From: Curvibacter sp. GWA2_63_95
GTDB taxonomy: Bacteria > Pseudomonadota > Gammaproteobacteria > Burkholderiales > Burkholderiaceae_C
Assembly: GCA_001795455.1 (NCBI GenBank)
Contig: MGPB01000021.1
Coordinates: 62,001-126,000 of the forward strand
Length of the DNA: 64,000 bases
Direction: 5' to 3'
Under the pieces are notes generated by a model. That model was given only the letters and a program-made list of their open reading frames with translations. It ran no database searches and was not told where the DNA came from. The translations under genes and the position numbers were made by a program. Below are positions 36,215-45,368 of this stretch, piece by piece. The stretch's first letter is position 1, and each line of letters opens with the position of its first letter.

Positions 36215-36248
36215 AGGTCCATCCTGCAAGGTGCGTATCAACAAATCT

Positions 36249-38294
36249 TCAATGGTTGGCCATGCCCTGGTGTCGGAGCAGCGCATCCAGTGAGGGTTCC
36301 CGGCCGCGAAAAGCCTTGAACGACTCCATCGCAGGGCGGCTGCCACCAGCTTCCAGAATGGCCATCCGGTATTGTCGGCCGGTTTCGGGGTTGGGCACAC
36401 CCTGGGCGTCAGCGGACTCTTCGAATGCAGCGTAGGCGTCTGCACTCAACACCTCGGCCCATTTGTAGCTGTAGTAGCCCGCGGCATAGCCGCCTGCAAA
36501 GATGTGGCTGAAGGTGTTGGCCGTTCGGCTCCACGCCGGAGGCTGCAGGACGGCTACCTCCTGGCGGACGCGCTCCAGCAGGGGCATGAAGTCGGCAGCC
36601 GGGTCGTGTTCGGTGTGCAACAGCATGTCGAACAGGGAGAACTCAATTTGACGCAGGGTCTGCATGCCGCTCTGGAAGTTTTTGGCGGCCAGCATTTTGT
36701 CAAACAGCGCGCGGGGCAGCGCTTCACCGGTCTCCACATGCGCGGTCATGTGTTGCAGCACACTCCATTCCCAGCAGAAGTTCTCCATGAACTGGCTGGG
36801 CAGCTCCACCGCGTCCCATTCCACGCCGCTGATGCCTGAGACATCGCGCTCGTTCACCTGCGTCAGCATGTGGTGCAGGCCGTGGCCAAATTCGTGGAAC
36901 AGTGTGGTGACGTCATCGTGGGTCAGCAGGGCTGGTTTGCCATCCACACTCTCGGCAAAGTTGCAGACCAAGTGGGCCACCGGGGTCTGCAACTGGCCAT
37001 TGTCTGGGCGTAGCCAGCGTGTGCGCACATCGTCCATCCAGGCGCCGCCGCGCTTGCCGCTGCGGGCCGTGGGGTCCAGGTAGAACTGGCCGACCAGTTG
37101 CAGGCCTTGTACGCCGCGGCGCTCAATGCGGTAGAACTTCACACCCGGGTTCCACACAGGTGCGCTGTCTTCGCGGATTTCCACATCAAACAGGGTTTCC
37201 ACAATCTTGAACAAGCCTGCCAGCACCTTGGGGGCCGTGAAGTATTGTTTGACTTCTTGCTCGCTGAAGGCGTAACGCGCCTCCTTGAGCTTCTCGGAGA
37301 TATAGGGCCAGTCCCAGGCCTGGGGATCGGTCAGGCCCAGATCTGTCTTCGCGAAGGCGCGCAGATCGACGATGTCCTGTTCGGCAAATGGACGGGCCTT
37401 GCGGGCCAAGTCACGCAGAAACGCCACCACGGTGGCAGGAGAGTCGGCCATCTTGGGCACCACCGACAGAGTGCCAAAGTTGGCATAGCCCAGCAGTCGC
37501 GCCTCTTCCTGGCGCAAGGCCAGAATGTCAGAAATGATGCTGCTGTTATCGAACTTCTGAAATTCGGTTTCTGCCTCGGTGGAGGCGCGGGTGACATAGG
37601 CCCGGTACAGCACGGCGCGCAAGGCGCTGCTCTTGGCAAACTGCATGACGGGCAGGTAGCAAGGCATCTTCAGCGTGAGCTTGTAGCCTTCTTTGCCTTC
37701 GGTCTGGGCCGCGGCGCGGGCGGCTTGCACCACGTCCGGGGGCACGCCATCCAGCTCGGCCTCGGAGGCGTAGTAGGCAAAGGCGTCGGTCGCGTCCAGC
37801 GTGTTCTCGCTGAATTTTTGGCCAAGTTCGGCCTGTTTTTCCTGGATAACGGCAAAACGCTCGCGTTCGGCGCCCTGTAGCTCCGCACCGCCCAGCACAA
37901 AGTTGCGCACGGCATTTTTGTGGGCCTGCAACTGCTCGGTGTTCAGTGTGTCGGTGTTGATGGCCTTGTACTTGGCATACAGGCGCTCATCGGCGCCCAG
38001 GCGGGTCCAGAACTCGGTGACCTTGGGCAGGGTTGCGTTGTAGGCGGCGCGCAGTTCCGGCGTGTCGGCCACGCTGTTCAAGTGGCTCACCGCACCCCAG
38101 GCGAGTCCCAGGCGTTCGGTGGCCACGTCCAGTTCCCGGGCGATGGCGTGCCATTCGGCTGGGAAATCGGTGGTGGTGACTGTCTCCAGCGCCTGCTCGG
38201 CCTGTGCCAGCAGCGCGTCCATGGCGGGTTCCACATGCTCGGGCCGGATTTGGTCAAACAGGGGCAGGCCGGTGGTGTTCAGCAAAGGATTCAT
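36249..38294 (-). CDS. prlC: Oligopeptidase A (M3 metallopeptidase)
   Basis: A 681-residue M3 family zinc peptidase that degrades cytosolic peptides, including cleaved signal peptides. The zinc motif LFHEFGHGLHHML is near residue 465. SGVEWDAVELPSQFMENFCWE and AAGYYSYKWAEVLSADAY are M3 signatures. I chose the ATG at 38294, which gives MNPLLNTTGLPLFDQIRPEHV, the standard OpdA start; the frame is open further upstream only as a shadow of folD. It lies 53 bases after folD on the same strand. Confidence 0.94.
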   Translation of the reverse strand: MNPLLNTTGLPLFDQIRPEHVEPAMDALLAQAEQALETVTTTDFPAEWHAIARELDVATERLGLAWGAVSHLNSVADTPELRAAYNATLPKVTEFWTRLGADERLYAKYKAINTDTLNTEQLQAHKNAVRNFVLGGAELQGAERERFAVIQEKQAELGQKFSENTLDATDAFAYYASEAELDGVPPDVVQAARAAAQTEGKEGYKLTLKMPCYLPVMQFAKSSALRAVLYRAYVTRASTEAETEFQKFDNSSIISDILALRQEEARLLGYANFGTLSVVPKMADSPATVVAFLRDLARKARPFAEQDIVDLRAFAKTDLGLTDPQAWDWPYISEKLKEARYAFSEQEVKQYFTAPKVLAGLFKIVETLFDVEIREDSAPVWNPGVKFYRIERRGVQGLQLVGQFYLDPTARSGKRGGAWMDDVRTRWLRPDNGQLQTPVAHLVCNFAESVDGKPALLTHDDVTTLFHEFGHGLHHMLTQVNERDVSGISGVEWDAVELPSQFMENFCWEWSVLQHMTAHVETGEALPRALFDKMLAAKNFQSGMQTLRQIEFSLFDMLLHTEHDPAADFMPLLERVRQEVAVLQPPAWSRTANTFSHIFAGGYAAGYYSYKWAEVLSADAYAAFEESADAQGVPNPETGRQYRMAILEAGGSRPAMESFKAFRGREPSLDALLRHQGMANH

Positions 38295-38347
38295 GGTGGT
38301 GCGGGTCAGGGCAGTGAAACTGGAAAACAGATAGGGGCAAGCAAGGC

Positions 38348-39223
38348 TTATGCAAGCCCGCGCTGGGCGGCGTCGCGTTCGGCGGCTTCCAGCGTATTGA
38401 CCAGCAGCATGGTGATGGTCATGGGACCCACGCCACCGGGCACCGGGGTGATGTGGCCTGCCACCTGACTCACGCCGGCAAAGTCCACGTCGCCGCATAG
38501 CTTGCCCGCATCGTCGCGGTTCATGCCCACGTCGATCACCACCGCACCGGGCTTGACCATGTCGGCCGTCAGCACATTGCGCTTGCCGACAGCTGCCACG
38601 ATCACGTCGGCCTGTAGCGTCATGGCTTTCAAATCAGGCGTAGCGCTGTGGCAGATGGTCACCGTGGCGTTTTGCTGCAGCAGCATCATGGCCATGGGCT
38701 TGCCGACGATGTTGGAGCGGCCAATGACGACAGCGTGTTTGCCGCGCAAGTTGTAGCCGATCGACTCCAGCATCTTCATGCAGCCGTAGGGCGTGCAGGG
38801 CCAGAAGCCGGGCTGGCCCACCATCAGGGCACCTGCGCTGGCGACGTGGAAGCCGTCCACGTCCTTGGCTGGGGAGATGGCTTCAATCACCTTGTGCGCA
38901 TCGATGTGGGCGGGCAAAGGCAACTGCACCAGGATGCCGTGGATGCCGGGATCGTTGTTCAGTGCGTCCACGCGGGCCAGCAGTTCGGCTTCGGTCATCG
39001 TCGCCTCGTACTTTTCCAGCACCGAGTGCAGGCCCGCGTCGGTGCAAGCCTTGACCTTGTTGCGCACATAGACCTGGCTGGCCTGGTTGTCGCCTACCAG
39101 GACCACGGCCAGGCCGGGGGTGAGTCCACGGTCCTTGAGGGCCGTGGTGCGGCGGGCGACGTCACCACGCAATTGGGCGGCCAGGGCGTTGCCATCAATA
39201 ATCTGGGCGGAGGATGCAGTCAT
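38348..39223 (-). CDS. folD: Methylene-THF dehydrogenase/methenyl-THF cyclohydrolase
   Basis: A 291-residue bifunctional enzyme of one-carbon metabolism that interconverts methylene-, methenyl- and formyl-tetrahydrofolate with NADP. The catalytic [13 protein letters not shown] (Tyr and Lys, near 53-57) and the NADP site [18 protein letters not shown] (near 167-184) are clear, as is [13 protein letters not shown] at the C-terminus. A terminator lies between it and the upstream response regulator, so it is transcribed separately. Unlike glyA in this window, its leader shows no ZTP riboswitch. Confidence 0.96.
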   Translation of the reverse strand: MTASSAQIIDGNALAAQLRGDVARRTTALKDRGLTPGLAVVLVGDNQASQVYVRNKVKACTDAGLHSVLEKYEATMTEAELLARVDALNNDPGIHGILVQLPLPAHIDAHKVIEAISPAKDVDGFHVASAGALMVGQPGFWPCTPYGCMKMLESIGYNLRGKHAVVIGRSNIVGKPMAMMLLQQNATVTICHSATPDLKAMTLQADVIVAAVGKRNVLTADMVKPGAVVIDVGMNRDDAGKLCGDVDFAGVSQVAGHITPVPGGVGPMTITMLLVNTLEAAERDAAQRGLA

Positions 39224-39239
39224 GCTTGTCTCTTGAAGT

Positions 39240-39270
39240 AAAAACGCCCGCAGCGAAGGCAGAGCGGGCG
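39240..39270 (-). terminator. Terminator of the two-component operon
   Basis: On the minus strand CGCCCGC (39264-39270) pairs with GCGGGCG (39245-39251) and is followed by TTTTT (39240-39244). It ends the kinase-regulator transcript before folD. Confidence 0.88.
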
Positions 39271-39276
39271 CAAGGT

Positions 39277-39293
39277 GCTATAAAAAATGGAGC
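39277..39293 (-). repeat. Dispersed palindromic element, core with truncated flank
   Basis: Core GCTCCATTTTTTATAGC on the minus strand, one base past the response regulator stop codon. The right flank ACCTTGCGCCCG keeps the TTGCGC motif and then runs into the terminator hairpin. Confidence 0.7.
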
Positions 39294-39294
39294 G

Positions 39295-39921
39295 TCAGGT
39301 TTTGGGTGCGTTCTGGCCCAAGGCAATTTTGAGCAGATCGGCGACGGTGTTGGCGCTGAGTTTTTCCATGATGTTGGCGCGGTGCGCCTCCACCGTCTTG
39401 ATGCTGATGCCCAGGTCGTCGGCGATCTGCTTGTTCAGGCGGCCGGCCACGATGCGTTCCAGCACCTGGCTTTCGCGCAGCGTGAGTTTGGAGAGCAGGG
39501 CGTCGCGGCTGACGGCGAGCTGGTAGTCGGCAAAGGTGTCCTTGGCGTGTTCCAGCATGCGTTCCACCAGGCTGACCAGTTGGTCCTCCTTGAACGGCTT
39601 CTGGATGAAGTCCATGGCGCCCTTTTTCATGCTGTCCACTGCCATCGGCACATCGCCGTGGCCGGTGATAAAGACGATGGGCAGGGGAGATTTGGCTTCG
39701 ATCAGGCGGCTTTGCAGCTCCAGGCCGGTCATGCCCCCCATGCGGATGTCCACAATCAGGCAGGCGACTTCGCGTGCGTCATAGCGGCTCAAAAAGGATT
39801 CAGCGGAATCAAAGCACCGCACCCGGTAACCCTTGCCCTCCAGCAGCCACTGCAGGGAGTCCCGCACTGCTTCGTCGTCATCGACTACGTAAACCGTTCC
39901 TTTTTTGGGGATCAAGCTCAT
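39295..39921 (-). CDS. FixJ-type response regulator
   Basis: A 208-residue regulator. The receiver domain has the acidic pair in VVDDDEAV, phospho-acceptor Asp in LIVDIRMGGMTG (near residue 57), Thr in FITGHGD and Lys in IQKPF. A LuxR/FixJ helix-turn-helix fills residues 140-200 (LTLRESQVLERIVAGRLNKQIADDLGISIKTVEAHRANI). It is phosphorylated by the kinase encoded four bases upstream. The gene pair is divergent from the pyruvate dehydrogenase operon, so that operon is a plausible target. An element core lies right at its stop codon. Confidence 0.9.
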   Translation of the reverse strand: MSLIPKKGTVYVVDDDEAVRDSLQWLLEGKGYRVRCFDSAESFLSRYDAREVACLIVDIRMGGMTGLELQSRLIEAKSPLPIVFITGHGDVPMAVDSMKKGAMDFIQKPFKEDQLVSLVERMLEHAKDTFADYQLAVSRDALLSKLTLRESQVLERIVAGRLNKQIADDLGISIKTVEAHRANIMEKLSANTVADLLKIALGQNAPKT

Positions 39922-39925
39922 TCAG

Positions 39926-42472
39926 TTATCCGAGGTTGGGTTGTGGGGCGGGCGGCGCTGCATAGCTCAGCGCGCCACCTTCGGTCAGGGGCACCCAGAA
40001 GGAGAAGCGGCACCCAGACACTTCCGTCCCATTGTAGATGTTCTCCGCGGTCATCCGGCCCAGGTGCGACTCGACGATGGAGCGGCACAAAGAGAGGCCA
40101 ATGCCCATGCCATCGGCCTTGGTGGAGTAGAAGGCTTCGTAGAGTCGCGCCATGACTTCGGGCGCCAGCCCCTTGCCGGTGTCCTGCACCGAAAACTCGA
40201 TCACCGGCTTGTTGTCAATGTGGCGCGGCAGCACCCGCAGCTCCACGATGCGGTCCGCCGTCTGGCGCAGTGCGGAGTCGATGGATTCAGCCGCATTGCG
40301 CAGCAGGTTGACCAGCACCTGTTCAATCAGGATCGGATCCACCATGACCGGGGGCAGGCGCGCAGCCACGTAGTGATTCAAGCGCACATTGAAGCGGCGC
40401 AACTCAATTTCCGCCAGCTCCACCGCTTCGGCCACCATGGTGGAGACTTCTGACGGGGTGCGGTTAGGCTCGCTGCGCTTCACGAAAGAGCGAATGCGCT
40501 GGATGATCTGTCCCGCGCGCTGGGCCTGTTTGGCGGTTTTCTCCAGTGCGCCCAGCAGGTCTTCTTCCGAAATCTGCTTGTCCTTGATGCGGGACACCAT
40601 GCCATTGCAGTAATTGTTGATAGCGGTCAGTGGCTGGTTGAGTTCGTGCGCCACGCTGGAGGCCATCTCGCCCATGGTGATGAGGCGGCTGGACGTCTGG
40701 GCGCGCTCGGCCTGGATGGCCGCCTGCTCTTCGGCCAGGCGTCGGGTGGTGATGTCGGTGGCAATCACCATCTGCGCCAGGCGGCCGTCTACCCAGCTCA
40801 GGTAGCGCGTGCGCACCTCCAGCCATTTGCCCAAGGTGGTAATGAAGATCTCGGCGCTTTCTGAATCGCTGTCAGGCAGGGCGGTGGTGGGCAGGCCTGC
40901 AAACGAGTCCACGCTATCCGAGGCCTCGTCATTGGTCGGGTTCACGGGGACGCCGGCTTCTGCCACCAATTGCAGGTGACCGCCCGCCTGCACGCCAAAC
41001 CATTGGCGGTACAGCTTGTTGGCAAACAGCAGCTCGTCGCTGCCCAGGGGGGCCACCGAAATGGACGCATCCAAAGCCTCCAGCACGGTGGTGAAGCGCT
41101 GGTGGGAGGCCGACAGCTGTTCGCGCACGCGGTTGGGTTCGGTGATGTCGGTCATGGAGGTGACCCAGCCGGTTTGCGTGCCCATGGCATCAATCAGCGG
41201 AGACACATACAGACGTGCATCGAACAAGGTGTTGTCGCGCCGCTTGACGCGCACCTGGATGCCGCCCGGCGTGGTGTTGCCATGCATCTCTTCTTCCAGC
41301 CGGGAGGCCAGGTTGTCGCGGTCGCTGTCGGGCCAGTAGGGGAAGGGGGCCGTACGGCCCACAAGGTCGGACTCGCTCCACCCCGTCATCTGGCAAAAGG
41401 CGGCATTTACATAGGTGATGCGGCCCTGCAAGTCCATGGCGCGCATGCCGGTCAGCATGGAGTTTTCCATGGCGCGGCGAAAGTTGGTTTCCGACATCAG
41501 CGCCTGCTGCGCCTGCACGCGGCGGCGTGTGTGGCGCCAGTTGGCAATTAGCATCCAGGCCGTCATCACGCTCAGGGCGCTGACCAGCCAGAACAGCCCA
41601 CTGCCAATGACCCCCAAGGACGCCCGGTAGGCCTGCGCCCGGATTACCAGTCCTGAGCCCACAGGGGAGACCGGCATGGCGTATTCGTTGGCGGGGTTGC
41701 TCCAGGGCATTACACGGCCTACCAACTTGCGGTCCGGGATGCTGGTGCCCGCTAGCAGTCTGCCGTTGGCGTCTTGCAGCGAAACCGCGTAGCGCGCGGA
41801 GACCTCTGACGGCACACCGTAGCGGTACAAACCATCGACTGAATATTCAGTCAGCAGCACGCCCGAGAAACGCCCCCGCTCGCTCAGGGGCACAAACATC
41901 TGCAACATGGGCGCCTCGTCCTTGGCGCGTGGGGGCTGGATGTACAGAGGCTGGTTCACTTCGCGGGTCAGGGTGTAGCCTGCCTCACGAGCGCCGTAGG
42001 ACAAAACATCGGTGCTGGATTGCAGGCTGCCCGCAAAGTTGCCACCCATGCCCAAACTGGAGCGGGTGCGCTGTTTGTCATCCACCCAGGCCATGCCCTG
42101 TACCTCAGGGTACTGGTCCAGCATGGCGGCGGCCCGTTGCCGGAAGTCGTCCAGGTCGAGTTCACGGTTCGAAATCTCGCGGGCAATGCGCATGATCTGT
42201 TCTTGCCGCTCCAGCAGGCGCAGGCGCAGGCGCTGCTGGGTGTATTCCACATCGCGCTGCACGGCTTCCTGCTCGCGGTCCATTTCTTCTACGCGCAAAT
42301 AACCCAATGCCGACACGATGGCGGCAAAAAACAAGAGCACGGCGGCCAGGGGGGCCAACATGGCCACCCGGTCCTGGCGGTGTGGCGTGAGCCGGTGCCA
42401 CCAGCGGCGCGCACCGTCCACCGATGGCAGCGCAATGGGTTTTGGCAAGGAAATCACTTTGTTAAAAGGCAT
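39926..42472 (-). CDS. PAS-domain sensor histidine kinase
   Basis: An 848-residue membrane kinase. Membrane segments are near residues 38-60 and 285-310 and flank a periplasmic sensor of about 225 residues. Two PAS domains follow (NFRRAMENSMLTGMRAMDLQGRITYVNAAF; QRFTTVLEALDASISVAPL). The HisKA box MASSVAHELNQPL puts the phospho-His near residue 607. The HATPase domain has VLVNLLRNAAESID (N box), DTGKGLAP (G1) and GMGIGLSL (G2). The plan resembles FixL/DctB-type kinases. The signal is unknown. The position next to aceE points to central carbon or redox sensing, by inference. Confidence 0.88.
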   Translation of the reverse strand: MPFNKVISLPKPIALPSVDGARRWWHRLTPHRQDRVAMLAPLAAVLLFFAAIVSALGYLRVEEMDREQEAVQRDVEYTQQRLRLRLLERQEQIMRIAREISNRELDLDDFRQRAAAMLDQYPEVQGMAWVDDKQRTRSSLGMGGNFAGSLQSSTDVLSYGAREAGYTLTREVNQPLYIQPPRAKDEAPMLQMFVPLSERGRFSGVLLTEYSVDGLYRYGVPSEVSARYAVSLQDANGRLLAGTSIPDRKLVGRVMPWSNPANEYAMPVSPVGSGLVIRAQAYRASLGVIGSGLFWLVSALSVMTAWMLIANWRHTRRRVQAQQALMSETNFRRAMENSMLTGMRAMDLQGRITYVNAAFCQMTGWSESDLVGRTAPFPYWPDSDRDNLASRLEEEMHGNTTPGGIQVRVKRRDNTLFDARLYVSPLIDAMGTQTGWVTSMTDITEPNRVREQLSASHQRFTTVLEALDASISVAPLGSDELLFANKLYRQWFGVQAGGHLQLVAEAGVPVNPTNDEASDSVDSFAGLPTTALPDSDSESAEIFITTLGKWLEVRTRYLSWVDGRLAQMVIATDITTRRLAEEQAAIQAERAQTSSRLITMGEMASSVAHELNQPLTAINNYCNGMVSRIKDKQISEEDLLGALEKTAKQAQRAGQIIQRIRSFVKRSEPNRTPSEVSTMVAEAVELAEIELRRFNVRLNHYVAARLPPVMVDPILIEQVLVNLLRNAAESIDSALRQTADRIVELRVLPRHIDNKPVIEFSVQDTGKGLAPEVMARLYEAFYSTKADGMGIGLSLCRSIVESHLGRMTAENIYNGTEVSGCRFSFWVPLTEGGALSYAAPPAPQPNLG

Positions 42473-42537
42473 GGGGGGAGTGTAGGGGAGGGGCGCTGGC
42501 GCTGAGGTCGCAAGTGCTGCAAAGCAGCATCAATATT

Positions 42538-42640
42538 TCATAATAAGAAACGCACAAGCATAATTTGAAATTTGAAAATAATTATGAGAAACTAGGGCCA
42601 CCGCACTAAATTACGCCAAAGTACCAAGAAGGAGACATCG
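42538..42640 (+). promoter_or_regulatory. AT-rich control region and ribosome site of the aceE operon
   Basis: The 168-base gap between the divergent kinase and aceE holds an AT-rich block. CATAATT (42559-42565) and AATTATG (42580-42586) are perfect inverted arms 14 bases apart. ATAAGAAAC (42543-42551) and ATGAGAAAC (42584-42592) form a near-direct repeat. AAGGAGA (42629-42635) is a strong ribosome site for aceE. The repeats could bind the FixJ-like regulator. Confidence 0.5.
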
Positions 42641-45349
42641 ATGGCTGCAGTTCCCCAAAACCCTTTGGGCACGTCCGACGTGGACGGTCAGGAGACCCGT
42701 GAGTGGATGGATGCTCTAAGCGCCGTCATTGAAAGCGAGGGCCCGGAGCGCGCCCACTTCCTGTTGGAGCAATTGCTGGAGCACGCCCGCCAGAAGAGCA
42801 TCGACATGCCTTTCTCGGCCACCACGGGTTATGTGAACACCATCGAGCCGCAAGACGAAGAGCGCGCGCCCGGTAATTTGGAAATTGAAGAGCGCCTGCG
42901 CGCCTACATGCGCTGGAACGCCATGGCCATGGTCGTGAAGGCCAACCGCCACAACCCCGCAGACGGTGGGGATTTGGGTGGCCACATTGGCTCTTTTGCC
43001 TCGCTGGCCAGCTTGTTTGGCGCGGGTTTTAACCATTTTTGGCACGCCGAGAGCGAAAACCACGGGGGTGATTGCCTGTACATCCAGGGCCACGTGTCCC
43101 CCGGTGTGTATGCCCGCGCCTACCTGGAAGGCCGCTTGACCGAAGAGCAATTGCTCAACTTCCGTCAGGAAGTGGACGGCAAGGGCCTCTCCAGCTACCC
43201 GCACCCCAAGCTGATGCCCGAGTTCTGGCAGTTCCCCACCGTGTCCATGGGCCTGGGCCCATTGATGGCGATCTACCAGGCGCGCTTTCTCAAATACCTG
43301 CACGCCCGTGGCATTGCCAACACCGAAAACCGCAAGGTGTGGGTGTTCTGCGGCGACGGTGAAATGGACGAAGTCGAGTCCCTGGGCGCGATCGGTTTGG
43401 CTGCCCGCGAAGGTTTGGACAACCTGGTCTTTGTGATCAACTGCAACTTGCAGCGTCTGGATGGCCCGGTGCGCGGCAACGGCAAGATCATCCAGGAGCT
43501 GGAAGGCGAATTCCGCGGTGCCGGCTGGAACGTCATCAAACTCTTGTGGGGCTCTGGTTGGGACCCCCTGTTGGCGCGCGACAAAGACGGCGCTCTCAAG
43601 AAGATCATGATGGACACGCTGGACGGCGACTACCAGGCCATGAAGGCCAACGACGGTGCCTACGTCCGCAAGCACTTCTTCGGCAAAGACCCGCGCACCC
43701 TGGAGATGGTCTCCAAGATGAGCGACGAAGAGATTTTTGACCTGCGCCGCGGTGGCCACGACTCCAAGAAGGTGTATGCCGCATTCCACAAGGCCGTGAA
43801 CCACAAGGGCCAGCCCACTGTGCTGCTGATCAAGACCGTCAAGGGCTTTGGCATGGGCAAGGCAGGCGAGGGCAAAAACAACGTCCACCAGACCAAGAAG
43901 CTGACCGACGAAGACATCAAGGCCTTCCGTGACCGCTTCAACATCCCGGTGCCCGACAGCCAGTTGGCCGACATCCCGTTTTACAAGCCCGCGGACGATA
44001 CCCCCGAAATGAAGTACCTGCACGAGCGCCGCAAGGCCTTGGGCGGCTACCTGCCACACCGCCGCACCAAGGCGGACGAGAGTTTCACCGTGCCGTCGCT
44101 GGAGGTGTTCAAGTCAGTGATGGAGCCCACTGCCGAAGGCCGTGAAATCTCCACCACCCAGGCCTATGTGCGTTTCCTGACCCAGTTGTTGCGCGACCAG
44201 GCCCTGGGCCCCCGTGTGGTTCCGATTCTGGTGGACGAAGCCCGTACCTTTGGTATGGAAGGCTTGTTCCGCCAAGTGGGTATCTACAACCCCGCAGGCC
44301 AGCAGTACACCCCGGTCGACAAGGACCAGGTCATGTACTACAAGGAAGATGCCAAGGGCCAGATCCTGCAGGAAGGCATCAACGAAGCCGGCGGCATGAG
44401 CAGCTGGATTGCCGCCGCCACCAGCTACTCCACCAGCAACCGCATCATGGTGCCGTTCTACGTGTACTACTCGATGTTCGGCTTCCAGCGCATCGGCGAC
44501 CTGGCCTGGGCGGCCGGCGACATGCAAGCCCGCGGCTTCCTGTTGGGCGGCACCTCGGGCCGCACCACTTTGAACGGTGAAGGCCTGCAGCACGAAGACG
44601 GCCATAGCCACATCATGGCCGGCACCATCCCGAACTGCATTTCTTACGACCCGACCTTCGCCCACGAAGTCGGCGTGATCCTGCACCACGGTTTGAAGCG
44701 CATGGTCGAGAAGCAAGACAACGTCTTCTACTACCTGACCCTGCTGAACGAAAACTACCCCATGCCCGGCCTGCAGCCCGGCACGGAAGAGCAGATCATC
44801 AAGGGCATGTACCAGTGCAAGGCGGGCCCCGCGCTCACCAAGAAGGCACCCCGCGTGCAACTCTTGGGCTCCGGCACCATCCTGCGCGAAAGCATTGCGG
44901 CGCAAGAACTGCTGGAAAAAGACTGGGGCATCGGCGCTGATGTGTGGAGCTGCCCAAGCTTCAACGAACTGACCCGCGACGGCCAGGACGCTGACCGCTG
45001 GAACCTGCTGCACCCGCTGGAAACACCACGCGTGCCTTTCGTGGCCGAGCAACTCAACAAGTCCACCGGTCCCGTGGTTGCGTCCACCGACTACATGAAG
45101 GCATATGCCGAGCAGATCCGTCCGTTCGTGCCCAAGGGCCGTACGTACAAGGTGTTGGGAACGGACGGCTTTGGCCGCTCCGACTTCCGCAGCAAGCTGC
45201 GTGAGCACTTCGAGGTGAACCGCCACTACATCGTGGTTGCCGCCCTGAAGGCCCTGAGCGAAGACGGTACCGTGCCAGTGGCCAAGGTGGCGGAAGCCAT
45301 TGCCAAGTACGGCATCAACACCGACAAGGTCAACCCCCTGTACGCCTAA
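42641..45349 (+). CDS. aceE: Pyruvate dehydrogenase E1 component (homodimeric)
   Basis: A 902-residue thiamine diphosphate enzyme that decarboxylates pyruvate and acetylates the lipoyl groups of E2. It is the single-chain AceE type. The ThDP motif VFCGDGEMDEVES...FVINCNLQ starts near residue 238. GGDLGGHIGSFASLASLFGAGFNHFWH near 105-130 and the C-terminal GTDGFGRSDFRSKLREHFEVN are characteristic. It is the first gene of aceE-aceF-lpd, 19 bases before aceF, and is preceded by an AT-rich control region and AAGGAGA. Confidence 0.97.
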   Translation: MAAVPQNPLGTSDVDGQETREWMDALSAVIESEGPERAHFLLEQLLEHARQKSIDMPFSATTGYVNTIEPQDEERAPGNLEIEERLRAYMRWNAMAMVVKANRHNPADGGDLGGHIGSFASLASLFGAGFNHFWHAESENHGGDCLYIQGHVSPGVYARAYLEGRLTEEQLLNFRQEVDGKGLSSYPHPKLMPEFWQFPTVSMGLGPLMAIYQARFLKYLHARGIANTENRKVWVFCGDGEMDEVESLGAIGLAAREGLDNLVFVINCNLQRLDGPVRGNGKIIQELEGEFRGAGWNVIKLLWGSGWDPLLARDKDGALKKIMMDTLDGDYQAMKANDGAYVRKHFFGKDPRTLEMVSKMSDEEIFDLRRGGHDSKKVYAAFHKAVNHKGQPTVLLIKTVKGFGMGKAGEGKNNVHQTKKLTDEDIKAFRDRFNIPVPDSQLADIPFYKPADDTPEMKYLHERRKALGGYLPHRRTKADESFTVPSLEVFKSVMEPTAEGREISTTQAYVRFLTQLLRDQALGPRVVPILVDEARTFGMEGLFRQVGIYNPAGQQYTPVDKDQVMYYKEDAKGQILQEGINEAGGMSSWIAAATSYSTSNRIMVPFYVYYSMFGFQRIGDLAWAAGDMQARGFLLGGTSGRTTLNGEGLQHEDGHSHIMAGTIPNCISYDPTFAHEVGVILHHGLKRMVEKQDNVFYYLTLLNENYPMPGLQPGTEEQIIKGMYQCKAGPALTKKAPRVQLLGSGTILRESIAAQELLEKDWGIGADVWSCPSFNELTRDGQDADRWNLLHPLETPRVPFVAEQLNKSTGPVVASTDYMKAYAEQIRPFVPKGRTYKVLGTDGFGRSDFRSKLREHFEVNRHYIVVAALKALSEDGTVPVAKVAEAIAKYGINTDKVNPLYA

Positions 45350-45368
45350 GAACTCCGGAGACAACAAC

